The position numbers and the translations under genes are program-made. The notes below the pieces were generated by a model. That model did no database searches. It was not told the DNA's origin and saw only the letters and a list, made by a program, of their open reading frames with translations. 64,000 nt of DNA from Leptospira sp. WS58.C1. GTDB lineage: Bacteria; Spirochaetota; Leptospiria; Leptospirales; Leptospiraceae. Each line of letters starts with the position of its first letter. Position 1 is the stretch's first letter. Shown here piece after piece: positions 45,602 through 56,173 of this stretch. The stretch spans positions 682,001 through 746,000 of the forward strand of contig NZ_CP162137.1 in the NCBI RefSeq assembly GCF_040833995.1. The letters are read 5' to 3'.

Positions 45602-46498
45602 TTAGATTTCGTGTTTGTATCCGAATCTGTATTGGTTTCCACCAAGAACTTGAGGATAAGCAACGGAAGGTGCTAAACCTTCCATACCACCTTGTGATCT
45701 TGGGTAAGCAACTCCATATTTGAAGGAAAACAGTGTCTCCACTTCCATATAAACGTGGCCTTTATCGGAAATTCTAGATTGAGCTCCGAGTAACCAGTTT
45801 GGGGCAATTCCGGAAACCTGGAAGGTTGTCTTTTCCCAGTTTGCAACAGGATCTGTTCCGTCAGCCACTAGTCCTAAGATGGTAGTATTTGTAACACCTG
45901 CTCCAACAAGAGCTGTATGAACGTCGTTCAAACGGTTACTTCCTGCGAGGCTCCATCCACCATTGAAATAGTGAACCCCTGCTCCGATATAGAAAGCAGT
46001 GTCTTCTGTAACGGAAAGTTTGATTCCTACGTTTACAGGAACTTGAAGTGCATGGTAGTCCCAAGTAATATCGTAAAAAGTTTGTCCTGCAAATTTAGCA
46101 GTAGTCTCTCCACCCATAACTTTACGAGTGTAGTGTGCATTTGCTCTCCAGAAGAAAGCTTTTCCAAAATCCTGCTCATATCCTAAGGAAAGAACAAGAC
46201 CGGTCATTGCACCGTTAGTTTTTGCGCTGATCAATCCGTTTGTGGTATGTTGCAAACTTAGCAAACGATTTTCAGCAATAATCGCTTTTCGAGGAAGAAC
46301 TCCGCTCTGAGTCCCGGTTGAATCGGTAGTTGCATAGCTTCCAGATGCATCCAAACCGTCAGTTGCAATTGTATCGCCCAATGATCCCAGGTCAAATTGG
46401 AGGCCGAGGCCCCCAGTGATGTAAGTCTTTGCGCTTAAGCCGAATGAAGAACAAAGTACGGCGAAAACTAGCAAAGCTTTCGTGATGTTACGAACCAT
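45602..46498 (-). CDS. ompL1: OmpL1 outer-membrane porin
   Basis: The 298-residue protein closely matches the OmpL1 porin of Leptospira in N-terminus (ITKALLVFAVLCSSFGLSAK), barrel strands (GYEQDFGKAFFWRANAHYT), GIAPNWLLGAQSRISDKGHVY, and the C-terminal RFGYKHEI that resembles the classical GYKHEL ending. A signal peptide precedes the mature barrel. OmpL1 is an abundant transmembrane porin and a surface antigen; its partners and ligands are known mainly for pathogenic species. A good ribosome site (AAGGAG) lies 9 nt before the start. A strong terminator follows. Unlike the single copy usually described, a diverged second copy is adjacent. Confidence 0.93.
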   Translation of the reverse strand: MVRNITKALLVFAVLCSSFGLSAKTYITGGLGLQFDLGSLGDTIATDGLDASGSYATTDSTGTQSGVLPRKAIIAENRLLSLQHTTNGLISAKTNGAMTGLVLSLGYEQDFGKAFFWRANAHYTRKVMGGETTAKFAGQTFYDITWDYHALQVPVNVGIKLSVTEDTAFYIGAGVHYFNGGWSLAGSNRLNDVHTALVGAGVTNTTILGLVADGTDPVANWEKTTFQVSGIAPNWLLGAQSRISDKGHVYMEVETLFSFKYGVAYPRSQGGMEGLAPSVAYPQVLGGNQYRFGYKHEI

Positions 46499-46619
46499 TT
46501 AAATAGCTCCTTAAACTTTTCGTATAGTAGAGTGGTTTTCACTTAGGCCATTTATGTCTATAGTGGGGCCTAAGCATTGGACAGGACAATATCGACGCGG
46601 ACTTGGGTGTCAAACAGAT

Positions 46620-46663
46620 ATTCTGGATAAAATAAAAAAGTCCTTTATAAAGGATTTTATTTT
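46620..46663. terminator. Orphan bidirectional hairpin with T-runs in the ompL1-thiC gap
   Basis: The palindrome TCCTTTATAAAGGA (centred near 46641) is flanked by A-rich and T-rich arms that give a T-run on both strands, TTTTATTTT on the plus and TTTTTTATTTT on the minus strand. It lies between divergent ompL1 and thiC, so no annotated gene ends at it. It could end a short transcript on either strand. Confidence 0.6.
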
Positions 46664-46826
46664 GAACATTTGTTGTAAAAAATAATCTTGTGCTTCCTCT
46701 TTTGCATGGATCTTTACGTTTGTTCGCCTATTTTGATTTTTAGCACTTTGAGAAAAATCAGTGAATTTTTCCTCGCGAATTCCGGAGGGAAGTTTCGGAA
46801 AAACTCCTTGCAAGACTAGAATTTAG

Positions 46827-48635
<1,809 letters not shown>

Positions 48636-48686
48636 CTTGACCTTTCCAAATAAATTTGGAATTCTGGATCGGCTGGACGGACCCGT

Positions 48687-49460
48687 ATGAAAAAAAACCT
48701 CGTTCAAAAATTTTTAGTCCGCTCTCTGGACTTCAAGAGCGGAAAGGCTCTATTTTTCTTATTCATTTTATTGATTGCACCGGCGGCTTTTGCGCAAGGC
48801 GGCAACGGTCTTGCTCCCGTTCCGGGGGAACTGGAGCAGGCTGAAAGAAGAAGTTCCAGAAAATTTTTCATAGGAGGTTTTACGGCAAACGGTCTGAGTT
48901 GGTTCGGTTCAGGATTCCATTTTTCTTCCAAGTTGGCTGCTTCTCTCCAATGGCAGGAACAAAGGGTAATCCAAAGATTTGATTTGGATGTGAACGGTGT
49001 ACAATCCGATCTATCCGGAGTATTCACCCTTACCAATTCTGAAAAGATCCAAAGACAATTATCCCTCCAGCTAGAATGGTTTCCTTTTTCGGGCCCTTAT
49101 TATTTTGCCGCGGGTGGAGGACTGGAAACATACTCGGAAAAACAACGGAAAACGGAGACCTATGTTCCTAGCGGGAATTATAGGGACTATGCTTGGAACA
49201 TTTCCCAACAAAAACTTTTTGTTTCTGCAGGGGCAGGCTTTAGATATATTTTCACTTCCGGATTTTTTATACATGTAGGGGGAAATATACTACTCTATCC
49301 GGAGAGAACTACCCATGAACAAAGAGGAGCTTACGGCACGAATACCGATTGGGATTATCGACAATTACAAAAAGATTGGCAAGAACCGGAAAAGGAGGCA
49401 AGAAGCCATCAGAATCCGTACGGCGCTCAATTGCAGGTCCTATTCGGAATAGCGATCTAA
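48687..49460 (+). CDS. Outer-membrane beta-barrel-like protein
   Basis: The 257-residue protein has a signal peptide (FLFILLIAPAAFAQ) and alternating amphipathic strands rich in aromatic residues ending in PYGAQLQVLFGIAI. Aromatic residues near strand ends and no Cys fit a beta-barrel or outer-membrane-associated protein, but a specific family is not recognised. It follows thiC by 51 bp, with an AT-rich hairpin (48644-48661) between them, and could be in the same transcript. A hairpin with T-run (49486-49543) lies after its stop. Confidence 0.65.
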   Translation: MKKNLVQKFLVRSLDFKSGKALFFLFILLIAPAAFAQGGNGLAPVPGELEQAERRSSRKFFIGGFTANGLSWFGSGFHFSSKLAASLQWQEQRVIQRFDLDVNGVQSDLSGVFTLTNSEKIQRQLSLQLEWFPFSGPYYFAAGGGLETYSEKQRKTETYVPSGNYRDYAWNISQQKLFVSAGAGFRYIFTSGFFIHVGGNILLYPERTTHEQRGAYGTNTDWDYRQLQKDWQEPEKEARSHQNPYGAQLQVLFGIAI

Positions 49461-49485
49461 AATTTGGTCGTAAGCCTGTGCGGCC

Positions 49486-49543
49486 TTAGGGTAATATATA
49501 ATTAAATTTTAATGTATGCCGGAGGACCCTAATCCTTTTTTTT
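49486..49543 (+). terminator. Possible terminator after the outer-membrane-like gene
   Basis: TTAGGGT (49486-49492) pairs with ACCCTAA (49526-49532), and TCCTTTTTTTT follows. The loop is long (33 nt) but has its own AT-rich stem. The T-run also forms the end of a minus-strand open frame, so either reading is possible. Confidence 0.45.
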
Positions 49544-49837
49544 ATGGCCTGAAGTAGTCTTAAAAGTTTCGATCAATTTAGAACATTCCCAAGTAGAAAC
49601 ATCATAACCAATTGTGTGGAACCAATTTTGTAAAAAATTTGGATCTTCTTTTTGTATACTCAGTATAAATTGAGGATGGTTTACTGTTTCCGTATGAACG
49701 AAGTCTAAAAAAGTTCTCAACCTTATTCCTTCCGATCTCAGGAAGATGTTCTCATCATTTAAATCTGCAAGAAAAATATTGGAAGAAGTGCGGAATCTGT
49801 ATTCCGATTTTGTAATCTTTTGATTGTAAGGATTCGT
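49529..49837 (-). pseudogene. Protein-like open frame without start (possible gene remnant)
   Basis: On the minus strand a 103-codon frame is open from just after an in-frame TAA (49838-49840) to a stop at 49529. The peptide looks protein-like (FLADLNDENIFLRSEG, then VHTETVNHPQFILSIQ, then FLQNWFHTIGYDVS). It has no ATG or GTG start. A TTG at 49720 with AAGGA 6 nt upstream would give 63 residues. A short in-frame MKRKILKTLRYTRC precedes the TAA. It may be a decayed gene or a small unrecognised one. No known family is evident. Confidence 0.3.
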
Positions 49838-50081
49838 TTAACAGCGCGTATAACGCAGGGTTTTTAGGATTTTTCTCTTCATATTAAGAGACATAATCTA
49901 ATAATCGATTTATTTTTTCTAAAAAGAACTGCCTTCCTCGGGGAAAAGTTATCAAATTCTAAAATGCTAAAATGGAATATTTTTTCCGGAAAGAACTTAT
50001 AAAAAACCTTAAATATCACAAAAATTTCCCAGATGGAAGTAAATAAATGGTAAAAAAAAGAAAATTCTTCAAAATGTGACC

Positions 50082-51005
50082 ATGCAAAGGCTTGATTTCG
50101 GTCTTTCGGATAACCCCGGAGAGGCGGAAGAATTCTGCAAGTTGCTGAATCGTTCCGCTTTAAGTATTTGTTATGGATTGCCAATTTCTCTCAGGACTGA
50201 AGCGGTCTTATTCCTATATAAATACTCCCAAAACAGCATAACGGGAGGTTTTAATTTTTTACGGAAATATTATAGTCCCAGTTATTCTATCCTATATTGG
50301 ATCAACGAATCAGCACATGGTTTACCTTGGGAAAATCCATGGCTTACGTTACTTCTTGAGTCTCATTCTTCCGCGTTACTGCTTCATTCGTTAGACGATC
50401 ATCTGACGGACGGGTCCTTAAAAGCGAATCATATCATCCTTCAGCTTCGGACGGAGGCATGGACTAGATATGCTCAATCCACTAAATTATTCGGGAGAGA
50501 AGTGCATGACGGTGTTCTGATCATTGACGAATTTATCGATCGATATTTTAAATCGATCGTAGACATCGGAATTTCCGAAAGTTTAGAGGCTCATCTCTCT
50601 AGATTTCGTTCTCAAATGGGGATTTGGTCCTTGCAGCCGTATTTGCTTTCCAGATCTTTTTTTTCCAAGGACCAAGCGGAACTTGTGCGTAAAATGTACG
50701 AGTTCTTCGGTGTGGCTTGGAGGCTTTTGGATGATTATCAGGATCTGAATGAAGATCTGGAAAATGAGGATATTTCTTCTATGATCTATTTCCTTCCGGA
50801 AGAAAAAAGACCGGACTGGAAAAGGAATAAAAAGGGAGAAATATTAGGTCTTTTAGGAGAGATTCGATTAGAAAGACAAATTGCCGATCTGATTAATTCG
50901 TATTTGAACGAAGCGGCAAAACTCGCAGAAGACCTTCACTTGCCTAAATATGCAAATTCTTTACTCTCTTTAAAACTTACGGAACCTAGTCGTGCAATAA
51001 ATTAG
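50082..51005 (+). CDS. Isoprenoid-synthase-fold protein (polyprenyl-synthetase-like)
   Basis: The 307-residue helical protein has two Asp-rich motifs in the layout of class I trans-prenyltransferases: SLDDHLTDG near residue 105 (like DDxxD/DDxxxxD) and WRLLDDYQDLNED near residue 217. Such pairs bind diphosphate through magnesium. The first half is unusually divergent and no full FARM/SARM pattern (with flanking Arg) can be confirmed, so the substrate is unknown and a loss of catalysis is possible. The start is at ATG 50082; an in-frame GTG lies two codons upstream. No ribosome site is obvious. Its stop overlaps the convergent phosphatase stop over TTAG. Confidence 0.7.
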   Translation: MQRLDFGLSDNPGEAEEFCKLLNRSALSICYGLPISLRTEAVLFLYKYSQNSITGGFNFLRKYYSPSYSILYWINESAHGLPWENPWLTLLLESHSSALLLHSLDDHLTDGSLKANHIILQLRTEAWTRYAQSTKLFGREVHDGVLIIDEFIDRYFKSIVDIGISESLEAHLSRFRSQMGIWSLQPYLLSRSFFSKDQAELVRKMYEFFGVAWRLLDDYQDLNEDLENEDISSMIYFLPEEKRPDWKRNKKGEILGLLGEIRLERQIADLINSYLNEAAKLAEDLHLPKYANSLLSLKLTEPSRAIN

Positions 51006-53107
51006 CCTAAATATTCTACGACTAGTAAGGCCATGTCGTCTTGGTGTTGGAATTCTCCTTGGAAAGCCTGAACTCCATGTATAACCGAATCGCAAAGTTC
51101 TTCGGGAGGTCTAAAAGAATTTTTCCTTAGCAGGTCGGACAAACGGTCTTCTCCGAAAAATTCCCCTTCTGTATTTCTGGAATCCGGAATGCCATCCGTA
51201 TACAATACCACTTTGTCCCCCGGTAATAAGTCCACCGATTCCGTTTGGTAAGTTGTTGGGATCGCCTCGTAGATCGCTACTCCTTTGGGTCTGTAAAATT
51301 CAACAATTCCGTCTTTTCTTAAAACAAGGCATTCCGGATGCCCTGCATTCGCGATCAATGTTTTACCCGATCTCAGATCTACGGTTACTAAGGTGGCGGT
51401 AATAAAATGACCGTCCAACTTTCCTTCGAATTGATTACGGATATGTAATAGAAGGGATGATGGGTCCTGAAGCAGAATAGACCAATCGCCCAAAGTCATT
51501 TTTAACATGGACGCCAAAAGTGCCGCGGAAACTCCATGGCCGGTTACGTCTCCGATGAACATTCCCAAGGAACTTGTGGAAGGATCGTAAATCACATCCA
51601 ATAAATCGCCTCCAATCTCCATCATCGGTTTGTATCTATAAGAGATCTTGGCATTCGGAATAACCGGCAGTTCCCTTGGAAGCAGGGCATTTTGGATCTT
51701 TCCTGCGATTGAGAGGTCTTTTGCCAAAATCCTTCCTTTTTGAACTAGCTCCGCCTTTTGGAGTTCGATAATTTTTGTCCTTTCTTCTACCTTACTTTCC
51801 AAGGATTCGTTTAGGGATTTCAGTTTACCTTCCGATTTCTCCAAGGCCCTAAAAACTTCCGCGTATCTTTTGGCAAGGGCTAAACTGAAGAGTAATGTAA
51901 GGACCAAAAAACTTTCGTTCACCCAAGGTTGAGCCGGACCGAAACCTGCGAAACTCATCACAGTGTAGAAAGAGGATACCGCAACAAGTATAAGACCCGT
52001 GACCACCCAGCGAAAGGATAGAATGCTACTCCTTCTATATTTGAAAAAAATATACAGAGTATTCATATAAAAGAATACTAATATGAATAGGAATATTTGG
52101 AAGGCTACCTTACCGAAATACTTGTGGCCTCCTGTGAGTCCGTATTCTAAAGAAGGCCAGATGGTCAGTAGAATAAAAAGAAATTGTAATATTCTACCGG
52201 GAAGGTTTCTGGGAGCTTGGAAGATCCCTATCGTAAATTCGTAAAATAAGATAGGAAGAAATGCACCCAAAGAATATCCGAAGATGACCCAGGTCCAGGG
52301 GGAATCCACAATGTATTGAAACCAACCTTCATAAGCGGGATACCAGATCGCCAATGAAAGATTTAAAAGAGAAAAAGAGAGATTAAATTTGTCTTGGGGT
52401 CTTCTGATATAAATGAACGCAAAAAAGAAGAAAGAGAAAAATTCCAAGGAGCTGAATAATAATACTCTGAGGGCTTTGACCAGATAAACCGTTTGTACCT
52501 CTGAAAAACTACCCACTACCGGATTTTCCATCATGTTCCTTGGCCCGTTAAAAGGAAACAATTGTAATGCTAAGGTGACTTCTTCATTTTGGAAAGGAAT
52601 GACTACGATCCTGGGTTTGGAGGAATCTTCCGATTCGCCCGGCACGATTATCTGTCCTTTTCCTTCCGATATTACTCCTAGATAACAGCCCGATGGACAA
52701 AAAGGTATATAAGCGGAAAGTAATATATCCAGATCGTTTTTGCTTCTTTTTACGGAATGAAAGAATATGAACGAGGAATCTTTTCGTTTCGGATCGTAGT
52801 TAGAAATATTGGAAGGTGCGGCTAAAAAAGATCCATCCAGGTCCCGGGTCTCGGATATGTTGCCTTGGCCGGAAGGATTTTCTGAATCTTGTCCCGGTAG
52901 AACCGGGAAATGTCCGTGGAAAAAATTTCCCGGAGATACTTCGGAAAAAGCCCAGTTAGAAATTATATAAGGACTTTTATCCTGCTCCCAAATGGTAAAT
53001 GGGATCCCCATTCCCACGATTGGAGAAGGCTCTGTCGGTCCGCATTGTCCCAGTAGGAGGACCAACAAGAGAGAAACGATCGGTTTCTTTGTATTTTTTG
53101 TTTTCAT
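51002..53107 (-). CDS. 7TMR-DISM receptor with SpoIIE-type PP2C phosphatase domain
   Basis: From ATG 53107 the 701-residue protein has a lipoprotein-like signal (SLLLVLLLGQC), an extracytoplasmic 7TMR-DISM-like domain, seven membrane segments, a coiled-coil linker (LNESLESKVEERTKIIELQK) and a C-terminal SpoIIE/RsbU phosphatase domain. The phosphatase motifs are MEIGGDLLDVIYD, MFIGDVTGHGVSAAL, NAGHPECLVLRKDG, VLYTDGIPDS and HQDDMALLVVE. Such proteins control anti-sigma partner switching. An upstream in-frame TTG (53194) extends the frame into the preceding gene; the ATG is preferred for the signal peptide. It lies just after the FGE-like gene. Confidence 0.9.
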   Translation of the reverse strand: MKTKNTKKPIVSLLLVLLLGQCGPTEPSPIVGMGIPFTIWEQDKSPYIISNWAFSEVSPGNFFHGHFPVLPGQDSENPSGQGNISETRDLDGSFLAAPSNISNYDPKRKDSSFIFFHSVKRSKNDLDILLSAYIPFCPSGCYLGVISEGKGQIIVPGESEDSSKPRIVVIPFQNEEVTLALQLFPFNGPRNMMENPVVGSFSEVQTVYLVKALRVLLFSSLEFFSFFFFAFIYIRRPQDKFNLSFSLLNLSLAIWYPAYEGWFQYIVDSPWTWVIFGYSLGAFLPILFYEFTIGIFQAPRNLPGRILQFLFILLTIWPSLEYGLTGGHKYFGKVAFQIFLFILVFFYMNTLYIFFKYRRSSILSFRWVVTGLILVAVSSFYTVMSFAGFGPAQPWVNESFLVLTLLFSLALAKRYAEVFRALEKSEGKLKSLNESLESKVEERTKIIELQKAELVQKGRILAKDLSIAGKIQNALLPRELPVIPNAKISYRYKPMMEIGGDLLDVIYDPSTSSLGMFIGDVTGHGVSAALLASMLKMTLGDWSILLQDPSSLLLHIRNQFEGKLDGHFITATLVTVDLRSGKTLIANAGHPECLVLRKDGIVEFYRPKGVAIYEAIPTTYQTESVDLLPGDKVVLYTDGIPDSRNTEGEFFGEDRLSDLLRKNSFRPPEELCDSVIHGVQAFQGEFQHQDDMALLVVEYLG

Positions 53108-53172
53108 TTCGCATAACCATTTTTGGCTTCTTACGTATTTGTTTATAAAAGTGTTGTCCGTTGTATAGCTTT

Positions 53173-54063
53173 TTAACCTGCGTCTTTTGCGCAACGAAAC
53201 CCGAAATGATGGTATTCAGGATAGTTTTGAGGGAAGTGAGCTCTTCTTTTGGAACCTCTTGCGTAACTTGCGGGCCACCACCAGGACCCTCCTTTTAAGG
53301 TTTTTTTATTATAACCGGGACAGTTATCTTCTCCCTCACAAGGGCCTTTCGGATCTTTTCCACTGCAGGCTTCCCCGCATACTTTGTAATTTTCGGAATA
53401 CCAGTCATGGACCCATTCCCAGGAATTTCCGGCCATATCAAATAGTCCGTACACTCCTGCGGGCCTACTTCCGACAGGTGCAGTCGGCATTAAATTCGGA
53501 GGATTGATCTTTTTGTATACACAACCTTTTCGTTCGTCTTCTTCAATGACGGCTAACTTACAGTTCGCAGGTTTGTTTCCCCATGGAAATAGATTTCCTT
53601 TGGGACCTCTCGCTGCCTTCTCCCATTCCGCTTCCGTCGGAAGTCTTTTGCCTACCCACTCGCAATATTCTTTCGCCGTATACCAGCTCACTCCTAACAC
53701 AGGTTGTTTGGGCTTAAGATATAGATCACCGTAAGCAGGACCTATATAATCGCAGTTGCCGTTATAAAGACAATCCTTGCAGGAACCTTCTTCTATACAT
53801 TTGCTGAAATCCTCATTTGTAACTTCATAGAGATCTATATAGAAGTCGCTGAGATAAATTTTTTGTTCAGGAGCCTCGTCGGGATCGTGGGTATTACTTC
53901 CCCGAATAAAATAACCTTCCGGAATACATTGCATTCCTTTGATCTTTTTTCCGTAGCAGGGTTTACTCGGGTCCGGAGAGCCGAGTACATGAGGAGCGAT
54001 CAGAAAAATTAAGGATAAAAATAGAATGATAAAATGGATCGGACGAAAGGAGAGCGAGTTCAT
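53173..54063 (-). CDS. Formylglycine-generating-enzyme (SUMF1) family protein, exported
   Basis: The 296-residue product (start ATG 54063, with signal FIILFLSLIFLIAPHVLG; an upstream ATG at 54108 would add 15 residues) has the C-type lectin-like FGE-sulfatase fold. Landmarks are YEVTNEDFSKC, GVSWYTAKEYCEWVGKRLPTE, and LFDMAGNSWEWVHDW. Catalytic members use two cysteines or copper; the sequence is rich in Cys (including CIEEGSCKDC and GEACSGKD), but the active-site pair could not be assigned. The family also includes non-enzymatic binding proteins. The stop is 65 bp before the 7TM phosphatase start, so an operon is plausible. Confidence 0.85.
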   Translation of the reverse strand: MNSLSFRPIHFIILFLSLIFLIAPHVLGSPDPSKPCYGKKIKGMQCIPEGYFIRGSNTHDPDEAPEQKIYLSDFYIDLYEVTNEDFSKCIEEGSCKDCLYNGNCDYIGPAYGDLYLKPKQPVLGVSWYTAKEYCEWVGKRLPTEAEWEKAARGPKGNLFPWGNKPANCKLAVIEEDERKGCVYKKINPPNLMPTAPVGSRPAGVYGLFDMAGNSWEWVHDWYSENYKVCGEACSGKDPKGPCEGEDNCPGYNKKTLKGGSWWWPASYARGSKRRAHFPQNYPEYHHFGFRCAKDAG

Positions 54064-54162
54064 CAAACCGGGAAGAGTCCTTTCCCAAGAGGATTCGCCC
54101 CGGCGCATTCTTATGCAAGAGAAAAATTGACCGAGAAAAGAGGACCTATCTTCCGGAAATTA

Positions 54163-55320
54163 TTAGAGAATAAAAAGAGGGACGCTGCAAGAGGAAAAAT
54201 CTATATTTCCTTGCTCCGTCGAATTATTTCCCTCGGAGTCTGTCACAGTGTAAATATAATACCCGGATCCGTCCGAGAAGGAGATGGAACCGGTACCTGT
54301 CAGATCTCCGCTCAATGTAAAGGATACTTGTCCTGATCTAGGAAGACAATCGACATATTTCCATTTCACAGGTTCCACTACGGAAACCGTTAACGTGAAA
54401 TTTTTCTCCACATGAACTACTTGTAGGGTACCCGCACTCCAGAGACGGTACCAAGATAAAGGATTAGAGTCGCTTCTATCCGCACCGTACTGCAAGGAGC
54501 TCAAGGAAGAAACCTGATGGGAAAAGAGCAAATCCCCTCCGGAGTAACCTTCTCTTAGAACGGAAACATCTTGGGAATAAGAAGAAATTCCGGGAGAAGC
54601 GCCTGTGAGAATATTATTCCAAGTTAAAGAATATGCCTGATTGGTAGTTGGGCTTCCGGTAGCATAAGAAAGAGGGGCGCCGGTTCCGGTCACTTTTACG
54701 GAAATATTTTGGAAAGAATTGTGGATCGTACGATTCACTCCAATTTTCAAATTTGAACCGTCTTGTACGAAAGGAGAAGAAGATGAAAGGTTCGTCCAAA
54801 TATTTTCAGTCAGACCATCAATTACCCAATTGCTGAATGGTAAAAATCTACAATTCCCGAATTCTTTAGAGGCTAAGAAAGAAGTAGAAGGATCGTTCCC
54901 ATCCAGAATGTAATCCAAGAAGTCGTACGCGTTTGTTTCGGTTGAGAATACTTGGCGGGAATAATTTCCTCCTCCCCAACAGTTGAACGAAAAATTATAA
55001 GCTTCTAATTCTCCGAAGTTCGGTCCTTTGTTCCAAATCCTATGACCTAATGAACTGATCCTTTCCGGCCAACCGATACGATTTCCGCGAATCGCAACCG
55101 AAGTACCTTCTCCACTTAAACCTTCCATAGAACCCGATACGGGATCCATAGCGGAGGTTAAAGCCTCGGCAATTTGGTCTCTATTTGTGAGTAACGATAA
55201 CGCGATCAAATCGTTCGTTTTGGAATTTTTGTCATTCTGTGAACAGTAAAATAGGAAAAATATAGAAATCAGGGCGGATAGAAATACTCGTAAACGTGGG
55301 AGAAAACGATTTGGAAACAT
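54163..55320 (-). CDS. Large lipoprotein of unknown function
   Basis: From ATG 55320 the 385-residue product has an Arg-rich start, a hydrophobic segment (SALISIFFLFYC) and a lipobox Cys near residue 26. A longer frame begins at 55482 but has no signal feature. The mature protein is rich in Ser/Gly/Asn and aromatic residues with several short beta strands, like surface or adhesin-type Leptospira lipoproteins, but I recognise no domain. It includes PFVQDGSNLKIGVNRTI and repeated TGTG motifs. It lies 99 bp from the FGE-like gene on the same strand. Confidence 0.65.
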   Translation of the reverse strand: MFPNRFLPRLRVFLSALISIFFLFYCSQNDKNSKTNDLIALSLLTNRDQIAEALTSAMDPVSGSMEGLSGEGTSVAIRGNRIGWPERISSLGHRIWNKGPNFGELEAYNFSFNCWGGGNYSRQVFSTETNAYDFLDYILDGNDPSTSFLASKEFGNCRFLPFSNWVIDGLTENIWTNLSSSSPFVQDGSNLKIGVNRTIHNSFQNISVKVTGTGAPLSYATGSPTTNQAYSLTWNNILTGASPGISSYSQDVSVLREGYSGGDLLFSHQVSSLSSLQYGADRSDSNPLSWYRLWSAGTLQVVHVEKNFTLTVSVVEPVKWKYVDCLPRSGQVSFTLSGDLTGTGSISFSDGSGYYIYTVTDSEGNNSTEQGNIDFSSCSVPLFIL

Positions 55321-55532
55321 AAAATATACTCTGAGAAAACGGATAAAAAACCAAGTTCCTCTTATATTTAACCTATACGACAACGTGTTTTTGCGTAAAA
55401 CAAGATTTCTTTCCCGCAGAATCCCGGTTTTCGAGCAAAAAAACCGATGGAAAGAATAGTTTGCTTGCTCGTCTCTAAACAAGGCGAAATATAACGGATT
55501 TCAATCAGAAACGTTTAAAGGGTACCTAAAAA

Positions 55533-55982
55533 ATGAAAAAATCACTCGGTTTGTTTGTCGTTTTGGCGGCGTTTTTAGTCGGTGAGTCTGTAATTGCCGA
55601 ACCTCTTCCGGTTATTGGAAGATGGAAGACCGTAGACGATATTGACGGGTCGGAAAAGTCTGTAGTGGAAATTTTCGAAGAAAACGGGAAAATTTTCGGT
55701 AAGATTGTCAGCTTAAAAGATCCTCTTAACAAAGCCGGTAAGCCTCATGTTTGTAAAAAATGCGAGGGAGAAGATAAAGATAAACCAGTGATCGGTTTAG
55801 TTTTCCTGAAAGGATTAACAAAAGGCGAGGATGAATATGTGGGTGGAACCATCATGGATCCTGAGTCAGGCAGGGTGTATCGATGCAAAATCGAGGCAAT
55901 AGAGAATGGAGCTAAGCTGAAAGTCAGGGGTTTTATCGGGATTTCTCTGTTAGGTAGGACCCAAATCTGGCTGAAAAAGTAG
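55533..55982 (+). CDS. DUF2147 family exported protein, first copy
   Basis: The 149-residue protein has a signal peptide (SLGLFVVLAAFLVGESVIA) and a lipocalin-like DUF2147 domain. Typical features are PVIGRWKTVDD, EENGKIFGKI, CKKCEGEDKDKPVIGLV (a Cys-x2-Cys pair) and the C-terminal GISLLGRTQIWLKK. Its function is unknown in general. Cys-x2-Cys may bind metal or form a disulfide. It stands directly before the tatT-dctPQM locus, and a paralogue follows that locus. AAAGGG precedes the ATG. Confidence 0.88.
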   Translation: MKKSLGLFVVLAAFLVGESVIAEPLPVIGRWKTVDDIDGSEKSVVEIFEENGKIFGKIVSLKDPLNKAGKPHVCKKCEGEDKDKPVIGLVFLKGLTKGEDEYVGGTIMDPESGRVYRCKIEAIENGAKLKVRGFIGISLLGRTQIWLKK

Positions 55983-56121
55983 ATTTAAGACGCCTTAACT
56001 TGCAAAACATAGCGGATTTTCTTTGGGTCGCGTTTGTCTTTTTATAACACGTGTTTTGAAAAAATAAAAAATACTTCTCACACGATGCGGTCCTTTTAAA
56101 GTTTTCCCGCTTACAAAGAAG

Positions 56122-56143
56122 TCGGCCTCCAAATGCAGGCCGA
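56122..56143 (+). promoter_or_regulatory. Hairpin in the DUF2147-tatT gap
   Basis: TCGGCCT (56122-56128) and AGGCCGA (56137-56143) form a perfect 7-bp stem with an 8-nt loop, about 30 nt before the tatT start. No T-run follows, so an mRNA-processing, stability or attenuator role is more likely than termination. Confidence 0.6.
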
Positions 56144-56173
56144 TTCAAATTTCAGATAAATAAGGAGACGCTA

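Noticed and set aside
46610..46813. 67-codon minus-strand frame upstream of ompL1
   Set aside because: Its coding end runs through the strong terminator-like hairpin and its peptide has no domain. A non-coding reading is more plausible.
48644..48661. Terminator after thiC
   Set aside because: The AT-rich stem TTCCAAA/TTTGGAA has no T-run and low stability, so it is only mentioned with the downstream gene.
49879..50184. 101-codon minus-strand frame overlapping the start of the isoprenoid-synthase-like gene
   Set aside because: It is antisense to the supported gene and has low-complexity Phe/Lys-rich translation.
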